A stretch of DNA of 64,000 nt from Cellulomonas denverensis (GTDB lineage Bacteria; Actinomycetota; Actinomycetes; Actinomycetales; Cellulomonadaceae). The stretch's first letter is position 1. Every line of letters starts with the position of its first letter. A model generated the notes under the pieces. The model was given only the letters and a program-made list of their open reading frames with translations, made no database searches and was not told where the DNA came from. The position numbers and the translations under genes were made by a program. The stretch spans positions 1 through 64,000 of the forward strand of contig NZ_JAAXOX010000003.1 in the NCBI RefSeq assembly GCF_012396125.1, in the 5' to 3' direction. This document shows, one piece after another, positions 25,874 to 35,286 of the stretch.

Positions 25874-26863
25874 TCAGGTCCCGGTCACCGTTCCCGTCGG
25901 CAGGGCGGCGCACCCGCACTCCGGGTGCGCCGCCCAGGCCCGCAGCCTCGGCTCCACCGACGGCAACGGCAGCTCGTACTGGCGGCCGTCGGTCACCGGC
26001 TGATCGCCGTCCACCAGACTCAGCACCTCCGCGGCGGCCAGGCCACCGGCCACCGCCGCCAGCACCACCGGCTCCGCACCGGCATCGTCGCCGGCACGCA
26101 GCAGCCCCAGCACCCGCGGCCACCGCGGGTCCAGGTCGGCCCGGGCCAGCTCCACACACCGTGGACAGCACGCCCCGCCCGGCCGGGCCGTCGGCCCCAC
26201 CAGCGCATCCGCCTCCCGCAGCACCACCGGCACCTGTGCGGTGCCCGCGGACAACAACGCCTGCGTGCGCTCCGGGTCGACCGCGTCGCCGTCGACGGTG
26301 ACCACCACCTCCGGTTCCGGACCGGACCGCTCCGCCGTCCCGGTGCGCACCCCTGGCGCAGTCGACCGCAGCAGCGCGGCCACCGCGGTCGTCCGGCGAC
26401 GGCCCACCTCGCCCGGACCCAGCCCGGTGCCCAGATCCGTCCCGCGCACCCGGTGCCGGTCGGCCAGCAGGACGGTGCCGATCCCGGCCGAGGCCAGCAA
26501 CACGGCCACCTGCACGCCGGTACGGCCCAGCCCGTGCACGGCCACGGTCGCCGCGGCCCGGCGCTCCCGGATCGCGCGCGGATCACCGTCCCGGGCCAGG
26601 GCGGTGACCCGGCAGTCCGGCACCAGGCGTTCGGGCACCGGCAGATCGCGGGGCACCGGCGGGCGCAGCAGTCCCAGGGTGCCGAGTTCGGCCAGCACCG
26701 GTGCGGGCAGGACGAGGCGCAACGAGCGTTCCGTGCCGCGCAGCACCGCCCGGCACTGCACCGGGCTCAGGCCGTGCAGGCGCACCGCCCAGCGCGGGTC
26801 GGTGCCGATCTGGACCTCGTCCTCGCCGGTGCGCACCAGCCGCAGTCCCCGTCGTAGCCGCAT
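25874..26863 (-). CDS. ThiF/E1-like family protein
   Basis: 329 aa from the ATG at 26863, preceded by GGAGGAGG. The middle of the protein has a Rossmann dinucleotide motif (VAVHGLGRTGVQVAVLLASAG) followed by LLADRHRVRGTDLG, as in ThiF/MoeB/E1 adenylyltransferases. A CCPRCVELARAD pair and PECGC near the C-terminus could bind zinc. The N-terminal 100 residues resemble the leader-binding part of cyclodehydratase-associated proteins. No peptide precursor is seen nearby, so this is probably the conserved homologue found beside whiB7 in actinobacteria, function unknown. It converges with whiB7, 6 bp apart. Confidence 0.82.
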   Translation of the reverse strand: MRLRRGLRLVRTGEDEVQIGTDPRWAVRLHGLSPVQCRAVLRGTERSLRLVLPAPVLAELGTLGLLRPPVPRDLPVPERLVPDCRVTALARDGDPRAIRERRAAATVAVHGLGRTGVQVAVLLASAGIGTVLLADRHRVRGTDLGTGLGPGEVGRRRTTAVAALLRSTAPGVRTGTAERSGPEPEVVVTVDGDAVDPERTQALLSAGTAQVPVVLREADALVGPTARPGGACCPRCVELARADLDPRWPRVLGLLRAGDDAGAEPVVLAAVAGGLAAAEVLSLVDGDQPVTDGRQYELPLPSVEPRLRAWAAHPECGCAALPTGTVTGT

Positions 26864-26934
26864 CGCGCCACCTCCTCCGGCAGCACGGTGGCACGGGGCC
26901 GGGGACCCGCCCCGGTTGTCCACAGTGGGAGTGG

Positions 26935-27093
26935 TCAGGCCTTGCCGAGGATCCGGTTCAGCTTGGTCCCGCACTCGGGGCAGACGCCCTTGGCCATCCG
27001 GCGGCCGGAGTCGGCGACCACGACATCGCCGGTGGTCTCGCGCTTCTCCTTGCACTTCACGCAGTAGAACTCGCCGGTGTAGGTGTCGGACAT
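26935..27093 (-). CDS. DUF5679 zinc-ribbon protein
   Basis: 52 aa. The small protein has two CxxC pairs (FYCVKCKEKR and GVCPECGTK), forming a zinc ribbon, and ends in a basic NRILGKA. This is the DUF5679 family, common in actinobacteria, of unknown function. It lies between the ThiF-like gene and the divergent metallopeptidase. A ribosome-binding site GAGGAGA precedes the ATG. Confidence 0.88.
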   Translation of the reverse strand: MSDTYTGEFYCVKCKEKRETTGDVVVADSGRRMAKGVCPECGTKLNRILGKA

Positions 27094-27243
27094 CGGGTCT
27101 CCTCGATCCGGTCGGGGGCGGGCGGAGGAGCCAGTATCCCGGTCGCGGGGGTTCGTGGGCGAGCCCCGTGCGGGTGGAACCGGCCGGCGGCGTGTCGGCC
27201 CCGGTGCGCCGCGCTGATCTGCGGACCCGCTACGGTGCTGTCC

Positions 27244-27864
27244 GTGCGTCAGCACCCCGAGCAGAACGGCGGGCCGGAGACGACCGGTGCCGCCTCCGGG
27301 GCGAGCGCGCCGGACACCGCCGACCTGCTGCCCGGGCCGGTGGAGGTGCGCCGGTCCCGTCGTCGCTCGCGCACCGTCACCGCTTTCCGGGAGAACGGCC
27401 GCACCGTGGTCGCGATCCCGGCCCGGTTCACCCGGGCGCAGGAGCGCGAGTGGGTCCGCCGGATGGTCGAGCGGCTGGCCCGGCAGGAGCAGCGCCGCCG
27501 GCCGTCGGACGAGGGCCTGGTGCAGCGCGCCGCGGAACTGTCCGAGCGCTACCTGGGTGGCCGGGCGGTGCCGTCCTCGGTGCGCTGGTCGTCCAACCAG
27601 GGACAGCGCTGGGGCTCGTGCAGCCTGGGCGACGGCAGCATCCGGATCTCCGACCGGCTGCGCGGGATGCCGTCCTGGGTGACCGACTACGTGCTGCTGC
27701 ACGAACTGAACCACCTGTTGCACGCCGGGCACGGACCGGAGTTCTGGGCCGAACTCGACTCCTACCCGCGCACCGAGCGGGCGCGCGGGTTCCTGGACGG
27801 CTGGTCCTTCGCCGACCGCGAGGGTGGCCGCCCGCAGTCCACCGACGAGGAGGACGCCGAGTAG
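27244..27864 (+). CDS. YgjP/SprT-like (M48-type) metallopeptidase
   Basis: 206 aa from a GTG. The zinc-binding signature HELNHLLHAGHGPEFW is at about residues 155-170: the HExxH pair and the downstream His are complete. The upstream NQGQRWGSCSLGDG is the typical WGSC block of the DUF45/YgjP family. The N-terminal 35 residues are Gly/Ala-rich and probably disordered. The natural substrate is not known; relatives act in protein processing and stress. It converges with the DUF2342 gene, separated by only 4 bp. Confidence 0.9.
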   Translation: MRQHPEQNGGPETTGAASGASAPDTADLLPGPVEVRRSRRRSRTVTAFRENGRTVVAIPARFTRAQEREWVRRMVERLARQEQRRRPSDEGLVQRAAELSERYLGGRAVPSSVRWSSNQGQRWGSCSLGDGSIRISDRLRGMPSWVTDYVLLHELNHLLHAGHGPEFWAELDSYPRTERARGFLDGWSFADREGGRPQSTDEEDAE

Positions 27865-27868
27865 CGGC

Positions 27869-29257
27869 TCAGTCCTGCTGCTCGTCGTCCTCGCCGAGGA
27901 TCTCCGCCAGCGCCCGGTCCAGGTCGGCGTGCTCGTCCTGCGCGGCCCGGCGCCGGCCCTGGTACCCGGCCGGGTCGTCCAGGTCCTCGGCGGTGGGCAG
28001 CAGATCCGGGTGGTCCCAGACCGCGTCCCGGCCCTGCGGGCCCGACTCGCGCGAGATCAGCGCCCACAGCGCGGCGGCGTCCCGGGACCGGCGCGGCCGC
28101 AGCTCCAGCCCGACCAGGGTGGCGAAGGTCTGCTCGGCCGGGCCACCGGCGGCCCGGCGGCGCCGGATCATCTCCCGCAGCTGCACCGTGTGCGGCAGGT
28201 GCGGCAGGGTCGCCGCGGCGGTCACCTCGTCCACCCAGCCCTCGACCAGCGCCAGCGCGGTCTCCAGCCGGCCCAGCACCGCCTGCTGCTCGGGCGTGTT
28301 CTGCGGGGCGAACACCCCGGAGGACAGTGCACCCTGCAGCGCCTGCGGGTCGGTGGGGTCGATCTGGCGGACCGACTCCTCCAGGCTCTCCAGGTCGATC
28401 GAGATGCCCCGGGCGTAGGCGTCGACCGCGCCCAGCAGGTGCGCGCGCAGCCAGCCGACGTGGGTGAACAGCCGGGCGTGCGCCGCCTCGCGCACCGCCA
28501 GGAACAGCCGGACCTCCTCCAGCGGGATCTCCAGCCCCTCGGCGAAGTCCGCGACGTTGCCCGGCACCAGCGCGGTGGCGGGGGAGTGCACCAGCGGCAG
28601 CCCGACATCGGTCAGGCCGAACACCTCCCGGGCCAGCGACCCGGCGGCCTGCCCGACCTGCATCCCGAACACCAGCGAGCCGAGCTGGCGCATCATGGTC
28701 TGCGGGTCGAAGCCGCCGGGCAGCCCGGGCGGCAGCTCCATCGACTCCGGCAGCTGGCTGGACAGGGTCTCGGCCAGGGCGGTCGACATCGAGGTCGCCA
28801 CCGGCTCGGTCAGCGCCCGCCAGGTCGGCAGGGTCTGCTCCACCCACTCCGAGCGGGACAGTGCCCGGGCGGTGCCCCCGGATGGCGGCAGATCGGTCGC
28901 GGCGTCCAGCCACAGCTCCGCCACCGACAGTGCGTCGGTCACCTCGCGGGTCTGCTGCGCGCTGAGCACCGGGTCGCCGCCGGTCACGGCGATCTGCCGG
29001 GCGGCGTCGTGCGCCACGTCCCAGTTCACCGGGCCGTCGCCACTGGACGCGAGCATCCGCTGCACCTGGCCGATCATCTGCTGCAGCGCGGCCGGGTCAT
29101 TGGGCAGACCGGAGGCGGCGGCCATCTGCGCCGGGTCCAGGCCCTGGGCCCGCATCTGGCGGAGCGCCTCGTCGGCCTCGGGCCCGAACATCTGCCGCAG
29201 CATCTGCTCCCAGGCGGAACCCTCCGGCTGACCGGAGGTGGGGGTGACATCGTCCAT
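27869..29257 (-). CDS. Zinc-dependent metalloprotease family (DUF2342)
   Basis: 462 aa from the ATG at 29257. It matches the actinobacterial DUF2342 family, including the LFLAVREAAHARLFTHVGWL segment whose HARLF histidine belongs to the presumed metal site, and the preceding LPPGLPGGFDPQTMM block. The N-terminus is Met/Gln-rich. The C-terminus ends in acidic EILGEDDEQQD. No protease activity has been assigned to this protein itself. It is encoded next to the PDZ/Lon-like protease in the opposite orientation, a conserved pairing. Confidence 0.88.
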   Translation of the reverse strand: MDDVTPTSGQPEGSAWEQMLRQMFGPEADEALRQMRAQGLDPAQMAAASGLPNDPAALQQMIGQVQRMLASSGDGPVNWDVAHDAARQIAVTGGDPVLSAQQTREVTDALSVAELWLDAATDLPPSGGTARALSRSEWVEQTLPTWRALTEPVATSMSTALAETLSSQLPESMELPPGLPGGFDPQTMMRQLGSLVFGMQVGQAAGSLAREVFGLTDVGLPLVHSPATALVPGNVADFAEGLEIPLEEVRLFLAVREAAHARLFTHVGWLRAHLLGAVDAYARGISIDLESLEESVRQIDPTDPQALQGALSSGVFAPQNTPEQQAVLGRLETALALVEGWVDEVTAAATLPHLPHTVQLREMIRRRRAAGGPAEQTFATLVGLELRPRRSRDAAALWALISRESGPQGRDAVWDHPDLLPTAEDLDDPAGYQGRRRAAQDEHADLDRALAEILGEDDEQQD

Positions 29258-29390
29258 CGGAGCTCCCGGTGTTCGTGGTCGCACCACGGTAACGACCTCG
29301 GCCGCCACCCGCCCCGGGCGGACCGGTGCGGTTCGCTCAGGGCGCAGCGCCGGCCAGGTCCCTCCCAGCTCGGTGCGGCATGATCGTCCG

Positions 29391-30524
29391 GTGTCCGATC
29401 CGCACCCGACCTGGTCCCCGGCCGACCCGACGCGCCCGCTGGACGTCTTCGGCCCGGATGAGCCGCCCCGCGCCCCGGTCACCCGGCGCGCCGCGCTGCT
29501 CACCTTCGGCATGCTCGGCTCGGCCCTGTTGCTGCTGGCCACCCTGCTGCTGCCGGTGCCCTATGCGGTGAACGGCCCCGGGCCGACCCTGGACACCCTG
29601 GGCGAGTACGACGGCGAACCGCTGATCAGCATCACCGGCGCCGAGACCTACGACTCCACCGGCGAGCTGCGCCTGACCACGGTGTCCACCACCGGCGGCC
29701 CCGGTTTCCCGTCCTCCGCGGTCGGCGTGCTGTCCGGCTGGCTGAGCGGCTCGACCCAGGTGCTGCCCGCCGAGTTCGTGTTCCCGCAGGGCGCGACCCA
29801 GGAGCAGATCGACGAGCAGAACCAGGCGCAGATGACCTCCTCGCAGGAGAACGCCACCGTCGCCGCGCTGGAGGAGCTGGGCTACGACGTGCCCACCACC
29901 ATGACCATCGCCGGCACGGTCGAGGGCAGCGGCGCCCAGGACCTGCTGACCGAGGGCGACGTGCTGCGCAGCGTGGACGGCCAGGCGCTCGACTCCTACG
30001 CCCAGCTGATCGACCTGCTGGCCGCCACCGACCCCGGCACCACCCTGACCCTGGGCATCGAGCGGGACGGGCAGCCGCAGGACGTCCCGGTGGTGACCGG
30101 GGCCAAGGACGGCGGCGGCAGCCAGCTCGGGGTGTACATCGACCCGGAGTTCGACCTGCCGGTGCAGGTGTCGATCCAGATCGAGCGGATCGGCGGGTCC
30201 AGCGCGGGCACCATGTTCGCGCTCGGGATCATCGACCGGCTCACCCCGCAGGACGAGGCGAACGGCGAGCGGATCGCGGGCACCGGCACGATGGACCTGA
30301 ACGGCGACGTCGGTCCGATCGGCGGCATCCGGCAGAAGATGGCCGGGGCGGTGCGGGACGGGGCGACCTGGTTCCTGGCCCCGGCGGACAACTGCGACGA
30401 GGTGGTCGGCCACGTCCCGGACGGGCTCCGGGTGGTCCGGATCGACACCCTGCACGGCGCGCGCGAGGCGGTCGAGGCGATCGGGTCCGGCCAGGCCGAC
30501 GACCTGCCGACCTGCACCGGCTGA
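29391..30524 (+). CDS. YlbL-type PDZ and Lon-like serine protease
   Basis: 377 aa from a GTG. A transmembrane segment at about residues 35-60 (FGMLGSALLLLATLLLPV) anchors it with the rest outside. A PDZ domain (about 185-265, DLLTEGDVLRSVDGQALD) precedes the Lon S16-like protease domain. The catalytic Ser is in GGSSAGTMFALGI and the Lys in GGIRQKMAGA. Bacillus YlbL degrades the division inhibitor YneA, so a role in recovery from DNA damage is plausible, in keeping with the repair genes upstream. Confidence 0.92.
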   Translation: MSDPHPTWSPADPTRPLDVFGPDEPPRAPVTRRAALLTFGMLGSALLLLATLLLPVPYAVNGPGPTLDTLGEYDGEPLISITGAETYDSTGELRLTTVSTTGGPGFPSSAVGVLSGWLSGSTQVLPAEFVFPQGATQEQIDEQNQAQMTSSQENATVAALEELGYDVPTTMTIAGTVEGSGAQDLLTEGDVLRSVDGQALDSYAQLIDLLAATDPGTTLTLGIERDGQPQDVPVVTGAKDGGGSQLGVYIDPEFDLPVQVSIQIERIGGSSAGTMFALGIIDRLTPQDEANGERIAGTGTMDLNGDVGPIGGIRQKMAGAVRDGATWFLAPADNCDEVVGHVPDGLRVVRIDTLHGAREAVEAIGSGQADDLPTCTG

Positions 30525-30546
30525 CCGGCCGGGCCGGCACCAGGGC

Positions 30547-31113
30547 TCAGGCCAGGGTCGCCCGCAGCGCCTCGATCAGCCCGGGCACCGCATCCGGTCC
30601 CTGGCCCACCGCCTGGTCGGCGTCCAGCGCCCGCTGCCGAATCGCGCACCAGGACGACCCGTCGCGCAGCACGCCGACCGCCAGGCGCACGTCCTGCCGG
30701 TCCGGGTGCGCCATCAGCGCGGCCACCGCCTGCTGCGGGTCCTCGGGCAGCGACTCCTCCGCCTCCGGGGGCAACACCACCCGCTCGACGGTGATCGCGG
30801 CGCCGTCGACCGTCTCCGGCCAGGCGATCGCGCCCAGCAGGCCCTCCAGGTCGTCGGAGGCCGGCAGCCCCTCCTGCTCGACCGAGGTCAGGTGCTCGGG
30901 ATCGGCGGAGGCGGCGGCCAACACCTCCGGCGGGAGCTGACCGGCCAGCGCCGGTTCGGCCGCCAGGGCGCTCGCGGTGCGGACCAGCGCGAACACCCGC
31001 ACCGGTCCGTCCCAGCCGCCGGAGGCGACGTGCCGCTCGATCTCCACCACGGCCTGCGCCAGGGCGGACGGGACGGGGGTGGCGCCGGCGGCCGGATCGG
31101 TGTTCGCTGTCAC
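30547..31113 (-). CDS. PPA1309 family protein
   Basis: 188 aa from the GTG at 31113, which has a GAGG site 8 nt upstream. An ATG three codons further upstream is possible but poorly spaced. The sequence matches the actinobacterial PPA1309 family: ALAQAVVEIERHVASGGWDG, VRVFALVRTASAL, and IAWPETVDGAAITVERVVLP near the middle. No function is known. It is always found near the YlbL-type protease and the UPF0182 gene, as here. Confidence 0.88.
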   Translation of the reverse strand: MTANTDPAAGATPVPSALAQAVVEIERHVASGGWDGPVRVFALVRTASALAAEPALAGQLPPEVLAAASADPEHLTSVEQEGLPASDDLEGLLGAIAWPETVDGAAITVERVVLPPEAEESLPEDPQQAVAALMAHPDRQDVRLAVGVLRDGSSWCAIRQRALDADQAVGQGPDAVPGLIEALRATLA

Positions 31114-31230
31114 GGGCGCCATCCTCGCATCGCTGGACCGCTGCTGTGGGAACCTGTGGGTCACCTGGCACGTTGTCCCGCACAGGGCGCGACGCGCGCC
31201 TGACTTGTTCGCCGACGACGAGGAACCATC

Positions 31231-34200
31231 GTGGCCTTCGCCAACCCGTCAGCTTCCCGGCCGCAGGGCCCACGCCCGCCACGGCCGTCCGGAGGTGGCG
31301 CACGCCGCCGCCGCAACCCCCTGGTCATCACCGCGCTGGTGCTGGTCGCGATCGTGCTGGTCGTGATCCTGCTGGCGCAGTTCTGGACCGAGGTGATGTG
31401 GTTCGACCAGCTCGGGTTCTCCACCGTGCTGTGGACCGAGTGGGGCACCCGGGCCGCCCTGTTCGCCGCCGGGTTCCTGGTGATGGGCGGTGCGGTCTTC
31501 GCCGCGCTGACCGTCGCCTACAAGAGCCGGCCGATCTACGCCCCGTCCAACCGGGAGCAGGTCAGCCTGGACGCCTACCGCGAGGCGATCGAGCCGCTGC
31601 GCAAGGTCGTCGTGATCGCCGCGCCCGCGGTGCTCGGCCTGTTCGCGGGGGTCGCGGCCTCCCAGCAGTGGAGCACCGTCCAGCTCTGGCTGAACAGCAC
31701 GCCGGTCGGCACCGATGACCCGCAGTACGGCATCGACCTCGGCTTCTACCTGTTCCAGCTGCCGGGCATCCGGTTCGTGGTGTCCTTCGTGATGGCGGTG
31801 GTGGTGCTCTCCGGCATCGCCGCGCTGGTCACCCAGTACCTGTACGGCGGGCTGCGGATCGGCCCGGCGAACGGCACCCCGCGGATGACCAAGGCCGCCC
31901 GGGTCCAACTGTCGGTGATCGCCGCCGTGCTGATGCTGCTGATCGCGGCGAACTACTGGCTGGACCAGTACTCGGTGCTGACCAGCCAGGGCGACCGGTT
32001 CGAGGGCGCGTCCTACACCGACGTCAACGCGGTCATCCCGTCCAAGCAGATCCTGGCGGCGGTCGCCGTGCTGGTCGCGCTGATGTTCGTGTTCACCGCG
32101 GTGCGCGGCACCTGGCGGGTCCCGGCGCTGGGCGTCGGCCTGATGGTGGTCGGCGCGGTCGCGATCGGCGGGATCTACCCGGCGGTGGTGCAGCGGTTCC
32201 AGGTGAACCCGAACCAGCAGGAGTCCGAGGCGCCGTACATCCAGCGCAACATCGACGCCACGCTGGCCGCGTACAACCTGGAGGACGTCGAGGTCAGCTC
32301 CTACAACGCGAAGACCGACGCCACCCCCGGCGCGCTGCGCGAGGACGCCGAGACCACCGCCTCGATCCGGCTGCTGGACCCGCAGGAGGTCTCGCCGTCC
32401 TTCCGCCAGCTGGAGCAGATCCGCGGGTTCTACTCCTTCGCCGACACCCTCTCGGTCGACCGGTACGAGATCGACGGCGAGAGCCGGGACACCGTGATCG
32501 CGGTGCGCGAGATCGACCTGGACGGCCTGGACGCCAACCGGCGGAACTGGAACTCCGACGCCACGATCTACACCCACGGCTACGGGGTGGTCGCCGCCTA
32601 CGGCAACACCACCACCTCCACCGGTGCCCCCGACTTCTGGGAGGCCGGCATCCCGTCCACCGGTGAGCTCGGCGAGTACGAGCCGCGGATCTACTTCGGC
32701 CAGAACTCGCCGGAGTACTCGATCGTCGGTGCCCCGGAGGGGGAGGACAGCTGGGAGTTCGACTACCCGAGCGACGACGCCGAGAACGGCGCGGTCACCA
32801 CGACCTTCCCGACCAACGAGGTCTCGGCCGGCCCGGAGATCAGCAACCTGTGGACCAAGCTGCTGTACTCGATCAAGTTCGGCTCCGAGCAGATCCTGTT
32901 CTCCGACCGGGTCAACTCCGAGTCGCAGATCCTCTACGACCGTGACCCGGTCGAGCGGGTGCAGAAGGTCGCCCCGTACCTGACCCTGGACGGCCGGGTG
33001 TACCCCGCCGTGGTCGACGGCCGGGTGGTGTGGATGGTCGACGGGTACACCACCTCCGACCAGTACCCCTACGCCGCGCGCCAGTCGCTGGAGGACGCCA
33101 CCACCGACTCGCTGACCGAGACCTCCCGGACCGTGCAGGCCCTGGAGCCGCGGACGGTGAACTACATCCGCAACTCGGTCAAGGCCACGGTCGACGCCTA
33201 CGACGGCACCGTCACGCTGTACGCCTGGGACACCGAGGACCCGGTGCTGCAGACCTGGGCCAAGGTCTTCGACAACACCCTGACCCCGGCCTCCGAGATC
33301 AGCTCCGACCTGATGAGCCACATCCGGTACCCGGAGGACCTGTTCAAGGTGCAGCGCACCCTGCTCGGCCAGTACCACGTGACCGACCCGAACACCTTCT
33401 TCACCGGCTCGGACTTCTGGCGCACGCCGAACGACCCGACCGCCGGTGAGTCGGCCGGGGTCGCGCAGCCGCCGTACTACCTGACCCTGCAGATGCCGGG
33501 CCAGGATCAGGCCAGCTTCTCGCTGATGTCGACCTACATCCCCAGCGGTGGCAATGCCCGGGACGTGCTCACCGGGTACATCGCGGTCGATGCCGAGGCC
33601 GGATCGGAGGCCGGTAATCCCGCCGAGGGCTACGGCAAGATCAGGCTGCTCGAGCTACCACGCGACTCGACCATCCCCGGCCCGAACCAGATGAACAACA
33701 ACTTCAGTTCGACCCCCGCGGTCTCCAACGAGCTGAACATCCTGGAACGCGGCGGATCCTCGGTGATCCGCGGGAACCTGCTCACCCTGCCGGTCGGCGG
33801 TGGTCTGCTCTACGTCCAACCGGTGTACGTGCAGGCGTCCAGCGGTACCCAGGTCCCGCTGCTGCAGCGCGTCCTGGTCGCCTTCGGTGACGAGATCGGC
33901 TTCGCCAGCACCCTGGACGAGGCACTCGACCAAGTCTTCGGCGGCGACTCCGGGACCCAAGCGGGTGATGCCGGCAACGAGATCGTCGAACCCGACACCG
34001 GGGGCGATACCGACGGTGATACCGGCGGCACACCGGATCCGGACGCCACGGACACCCCGGAGCCGGACGCCACCGAGTCGCCCAGCGGCGACGCGACCAC
34101 CCGTCGCACCGACGCGCTGAACCGGGCCCAGCAGGCGCTGCAGGACGGGCAGGAGGCGTTGGCCAACAACGACTTCGCCGCCTACGGCGAGGCCCAGGAC

Positions 34201-34263
34201 CGGTTGCAGCAGGCTCTGGAGGACGCCATCGCCGCGGACACCGAGAGCGGCTCCGGCGGCTGA
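31231..34263 (+). CDS. UPF0182 family large membrane protein
   Basis: 1010 aa from GTG. It begins with a Gly/Pro/Arg-rich head, then about seven transmembrane segments in the first 320 residues (LVITALVLVAIVLVVILLA and others). A large extracellular part of about 550 residues follows with the family blocks EAPYIQRNIDATLAAYNL and YPAVVDGRVVWMVDGYTTS. A Thr/Asp/Pro-rich linker and a short helical region (DALNRAQQALQDGQEALANN) end the protein. UPF0182 (COG1615) is widespread in actinobacteria without an assigned role. The next gene downstream is the tRNA-fMet. Confidence 0.92.
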   Translation: MAFANPSASRPQGPRPPRPSGGGARRRRNPLVITALVLVAIVLVVILLAQFWTEVMWFDQLGFSTVLWTEWGTRAALFAAGFLVMGGAVFAALTVAYKSRPIYAPSNREQVSLDAYREAIEPLRKVVVIAAPAVLGLFAGVAASQQWSTVQLWLNSTPVGTDDPQYGIDLGFYLFQLPGIRFVVSFVMAVVVLSGIAALVTQYLYGGLRIGPANGTPRMTKAARVQLSVIAAVLMLLIAANYWLDQYSVLTSQGDRFEGASYTDVNAVIPSKQILAAVAVLVALMFVFTAVRGTWRVPALGVGLMVVGAVAIGGIYPAVVQRFQVNPNQQESEAPYIQRNIDATLAAYNLEDVEVSSYNAKTDATPGALREDAETTASIRLLDPQEVSPSFRQLEQIRGFYSFADTLSVDRYEIDGESRDTVIAVREIDLDGLDANRRNWNSDATIYTHGYGVVAAYGNTTTSTGAPDFWEAGIPSTGELGEYEPRIYFGQNSPEYSIVGAPEGEDSWEFDYPSDDAENGAVTTTFPTNEVSAGPEISNLWTKLLYSIKFGSEQILFSDRVNSESQILYDRDPVERVQKVAPYLTLDGRVYPAVVDGRVVWMVDGYTTSDQYPYAARQSLEDATTDSLTETSRTVQALEPRTVNYIRNSVKATVDAYDGTVTLYAWDTEDPVLQTWAKVFDNTLTPASEISSDLMSHIRYPEDLFKVQRTLLGQYHVTDPNTFFTGSDFWRTPNDPTAGESAGVAQPPYYLTLQMPGQDQASFSLMSTYIPSGGNARDVLTGYIAVDAEAGSEAGNPAEGYGKIRLLELPRDSTIPGPNQMNNNFSSTPAVSNELNILERGGSSVIRGNLLTLPVGGGLLYVQPVYVQASSGTQVPLLQRVLVAFGDEIGFASTLDEALDQVFGGDSGTQAGDAGNEIVEPDTGGDTDGDTGGTPDPDATDTPEPDATESPSGDATTRRTDALNRAQQALQDGQEALANNDFAAYGEAQDRLQQALEDAIAADTESGSGG

Positions 34264-34402
34264 CCCGCCCGGCGCCCGGACGGGTCGGGGTCACCACCCG
34301 TTCCGGCGCCGACGACACCCAGCAGGACCCGGTCGCAGCACGCGGCCGGGTCCTGCTGCATGTACGGCCCTGGCCATGACCGCCTCCCGGACCCATCCGC
34401 GT

Positions 34403-34464
34403 GCCGAGGGCGCAGTTCCGGTTGCTCCAGCGCGCTGACGGCCACCGCGAACTGCGCCCTCGGC
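34403..34464. repeat. Intergenic perfect inverted repeat
   Basis: GCCGAGGGCGCAGTTC (34403-34418) is exactly complementary to 34449-34464 across a 30-nt loop. It occupies the otherwise empty 370-bp stretch between the UPF0182 gene and the tRNA. Its first bases match the arm of the palindrome at 73-135 at most positions (GCCGAG-purine-G-pyrimidine-GCA). Confidence 0.7.
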
Positions 34465-34634
34465 GACGGGCGCCACGGCCAGGGGGGCGCGAGGTGCGGG
34501 TGGTGGACGTGCGGCCGGTGGCGGCGAGCACAGCGCGCTGGTCGCGGTGCTGGTCCGGCAGGACGGATGTGAGCCAGCGCACCCCGGAACGATTTGGCCC
34601 CGGGGACAGCCTGGCGTAACGTAGTGCTCACCGA

Positions 34635-34708
34635 CGCGGGGTGGAGCAGCTCGGTAGCTCGCTGGGCTCATAACCCAGAGGTCGCAGGTTCAAATCCTGC
34701 CCCCGCTA
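34635..34708 (+). tRNA. tRNA-fMet (initiator, CAT anticodon)
   Basis: A full cloverleaf is readable. The anticodon loop CTCATAA lies in a stem CTGGG/CCCAG with the three G-C pairs typical of initiator tRNA. The acceptor stem begins with C1 facing T72, so the first pair is not Watson-Crick, another initiator mark. The T-arm is GCAGG TTCAAAT CCTGC. The terminal CCA is not encoded. Its 3' end forms the left attachment site of the genomic island. Confidence 0.95.
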
Positions 34709-34713
34709 CACAG
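34700..34713. repeat. attL-like core: left 14-bp direct repeat
   Basis: CCCCCGCTACACAG covers the last nine bases of the tRNA-fMet gene and five bases after it. The identical 14-mer occurs at 53406-53419, followed there as here by a terminator starting with ACGAAGGCCC. Integration into a tRNA 3' end leaves this pattern. Confidence 0.75.
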
Positions 34714-34731
34714 TGCCGATGTAGATCGGTG

Positions 34732-34765
34732 ACGAAGGCCCGGACCACGCGGTCCGGGCCTTCGT
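34732..34765 (+). terminator. tRNA-fMet terminator
   Basis: ACGAAGGCCCGGACC pairs perfectly with GGTCCGGGCCTTCGT around the tetraloop ACGC, 24 bp after the tRNA. A homologous terminator follows the right attachment site at 53422-53460. Confidence 0.88.
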
Positions 34766-34943
34766 CGTTCCCACGAATCCCCGTCGCTGACTCCGGCCCC
34801 GGGGCCACTGGCCGGGCCTGCGCGGGGTGGGCAACGGGTGTGCCACGCGTCGTTCCCCGTGCGCCCTCGCCGGGCTTTGGACTGTGACGTCCGTGGATCG
34901 CTCGGCCGAGCGGGTGGCCCGGTCCGGCGCCGACTGATCCGGG

Positions 34944-35085
34944 TCCGGCCGCGTGCCTTCTCCCGACCGGGTGACTCCAGCACCTAGGTCCCGGGACGGG
35001 CGCCAGCCGTAGGTCTAGCGTCCGCCTCGACCTGTCGACGAGGCCGGGGAGCCAGCCGTGACAGACATCAGGACAGTAGCGAGCG
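34944..35085 (+). pseudogene. Duplicate of the CoA-binding gene promoter region with truncated gene start
   Basis: This stretch is about 90% identical to 53467-53610, the upstream region and first codons of the CoA-binding protein gene on the right of the island. The reading frame starts with GTGACAGACATCAGGACAG and loses similarity after about nine codons, so only a stub of the gene remains. Together with the DUF898 fragment at 35287-35482 it is a decayed copy of the right chromosomal flank. The bases 34766-34943 before it have no recognised feature. Confidence 0.75.
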
Positions 35086-35286
35086 GCCCTGAGGTCGGCG
35101 TGCTCGACGACGCGGCCGTGAAGCACGTCCGATCTTGCGCTGCGGTCCGACGGCGACGACAACGGGTGCGCAGGACCTCGGCTGACGGCCGGCGGCCGGG
35201 CCTGGCGGCGCGCACGGTCCGAGCGGGCATGCAGCTGCCCGGCCGCCAGTGGAGAAGGCCGGGCAACTGGGCGGTTGAGCCGGAGG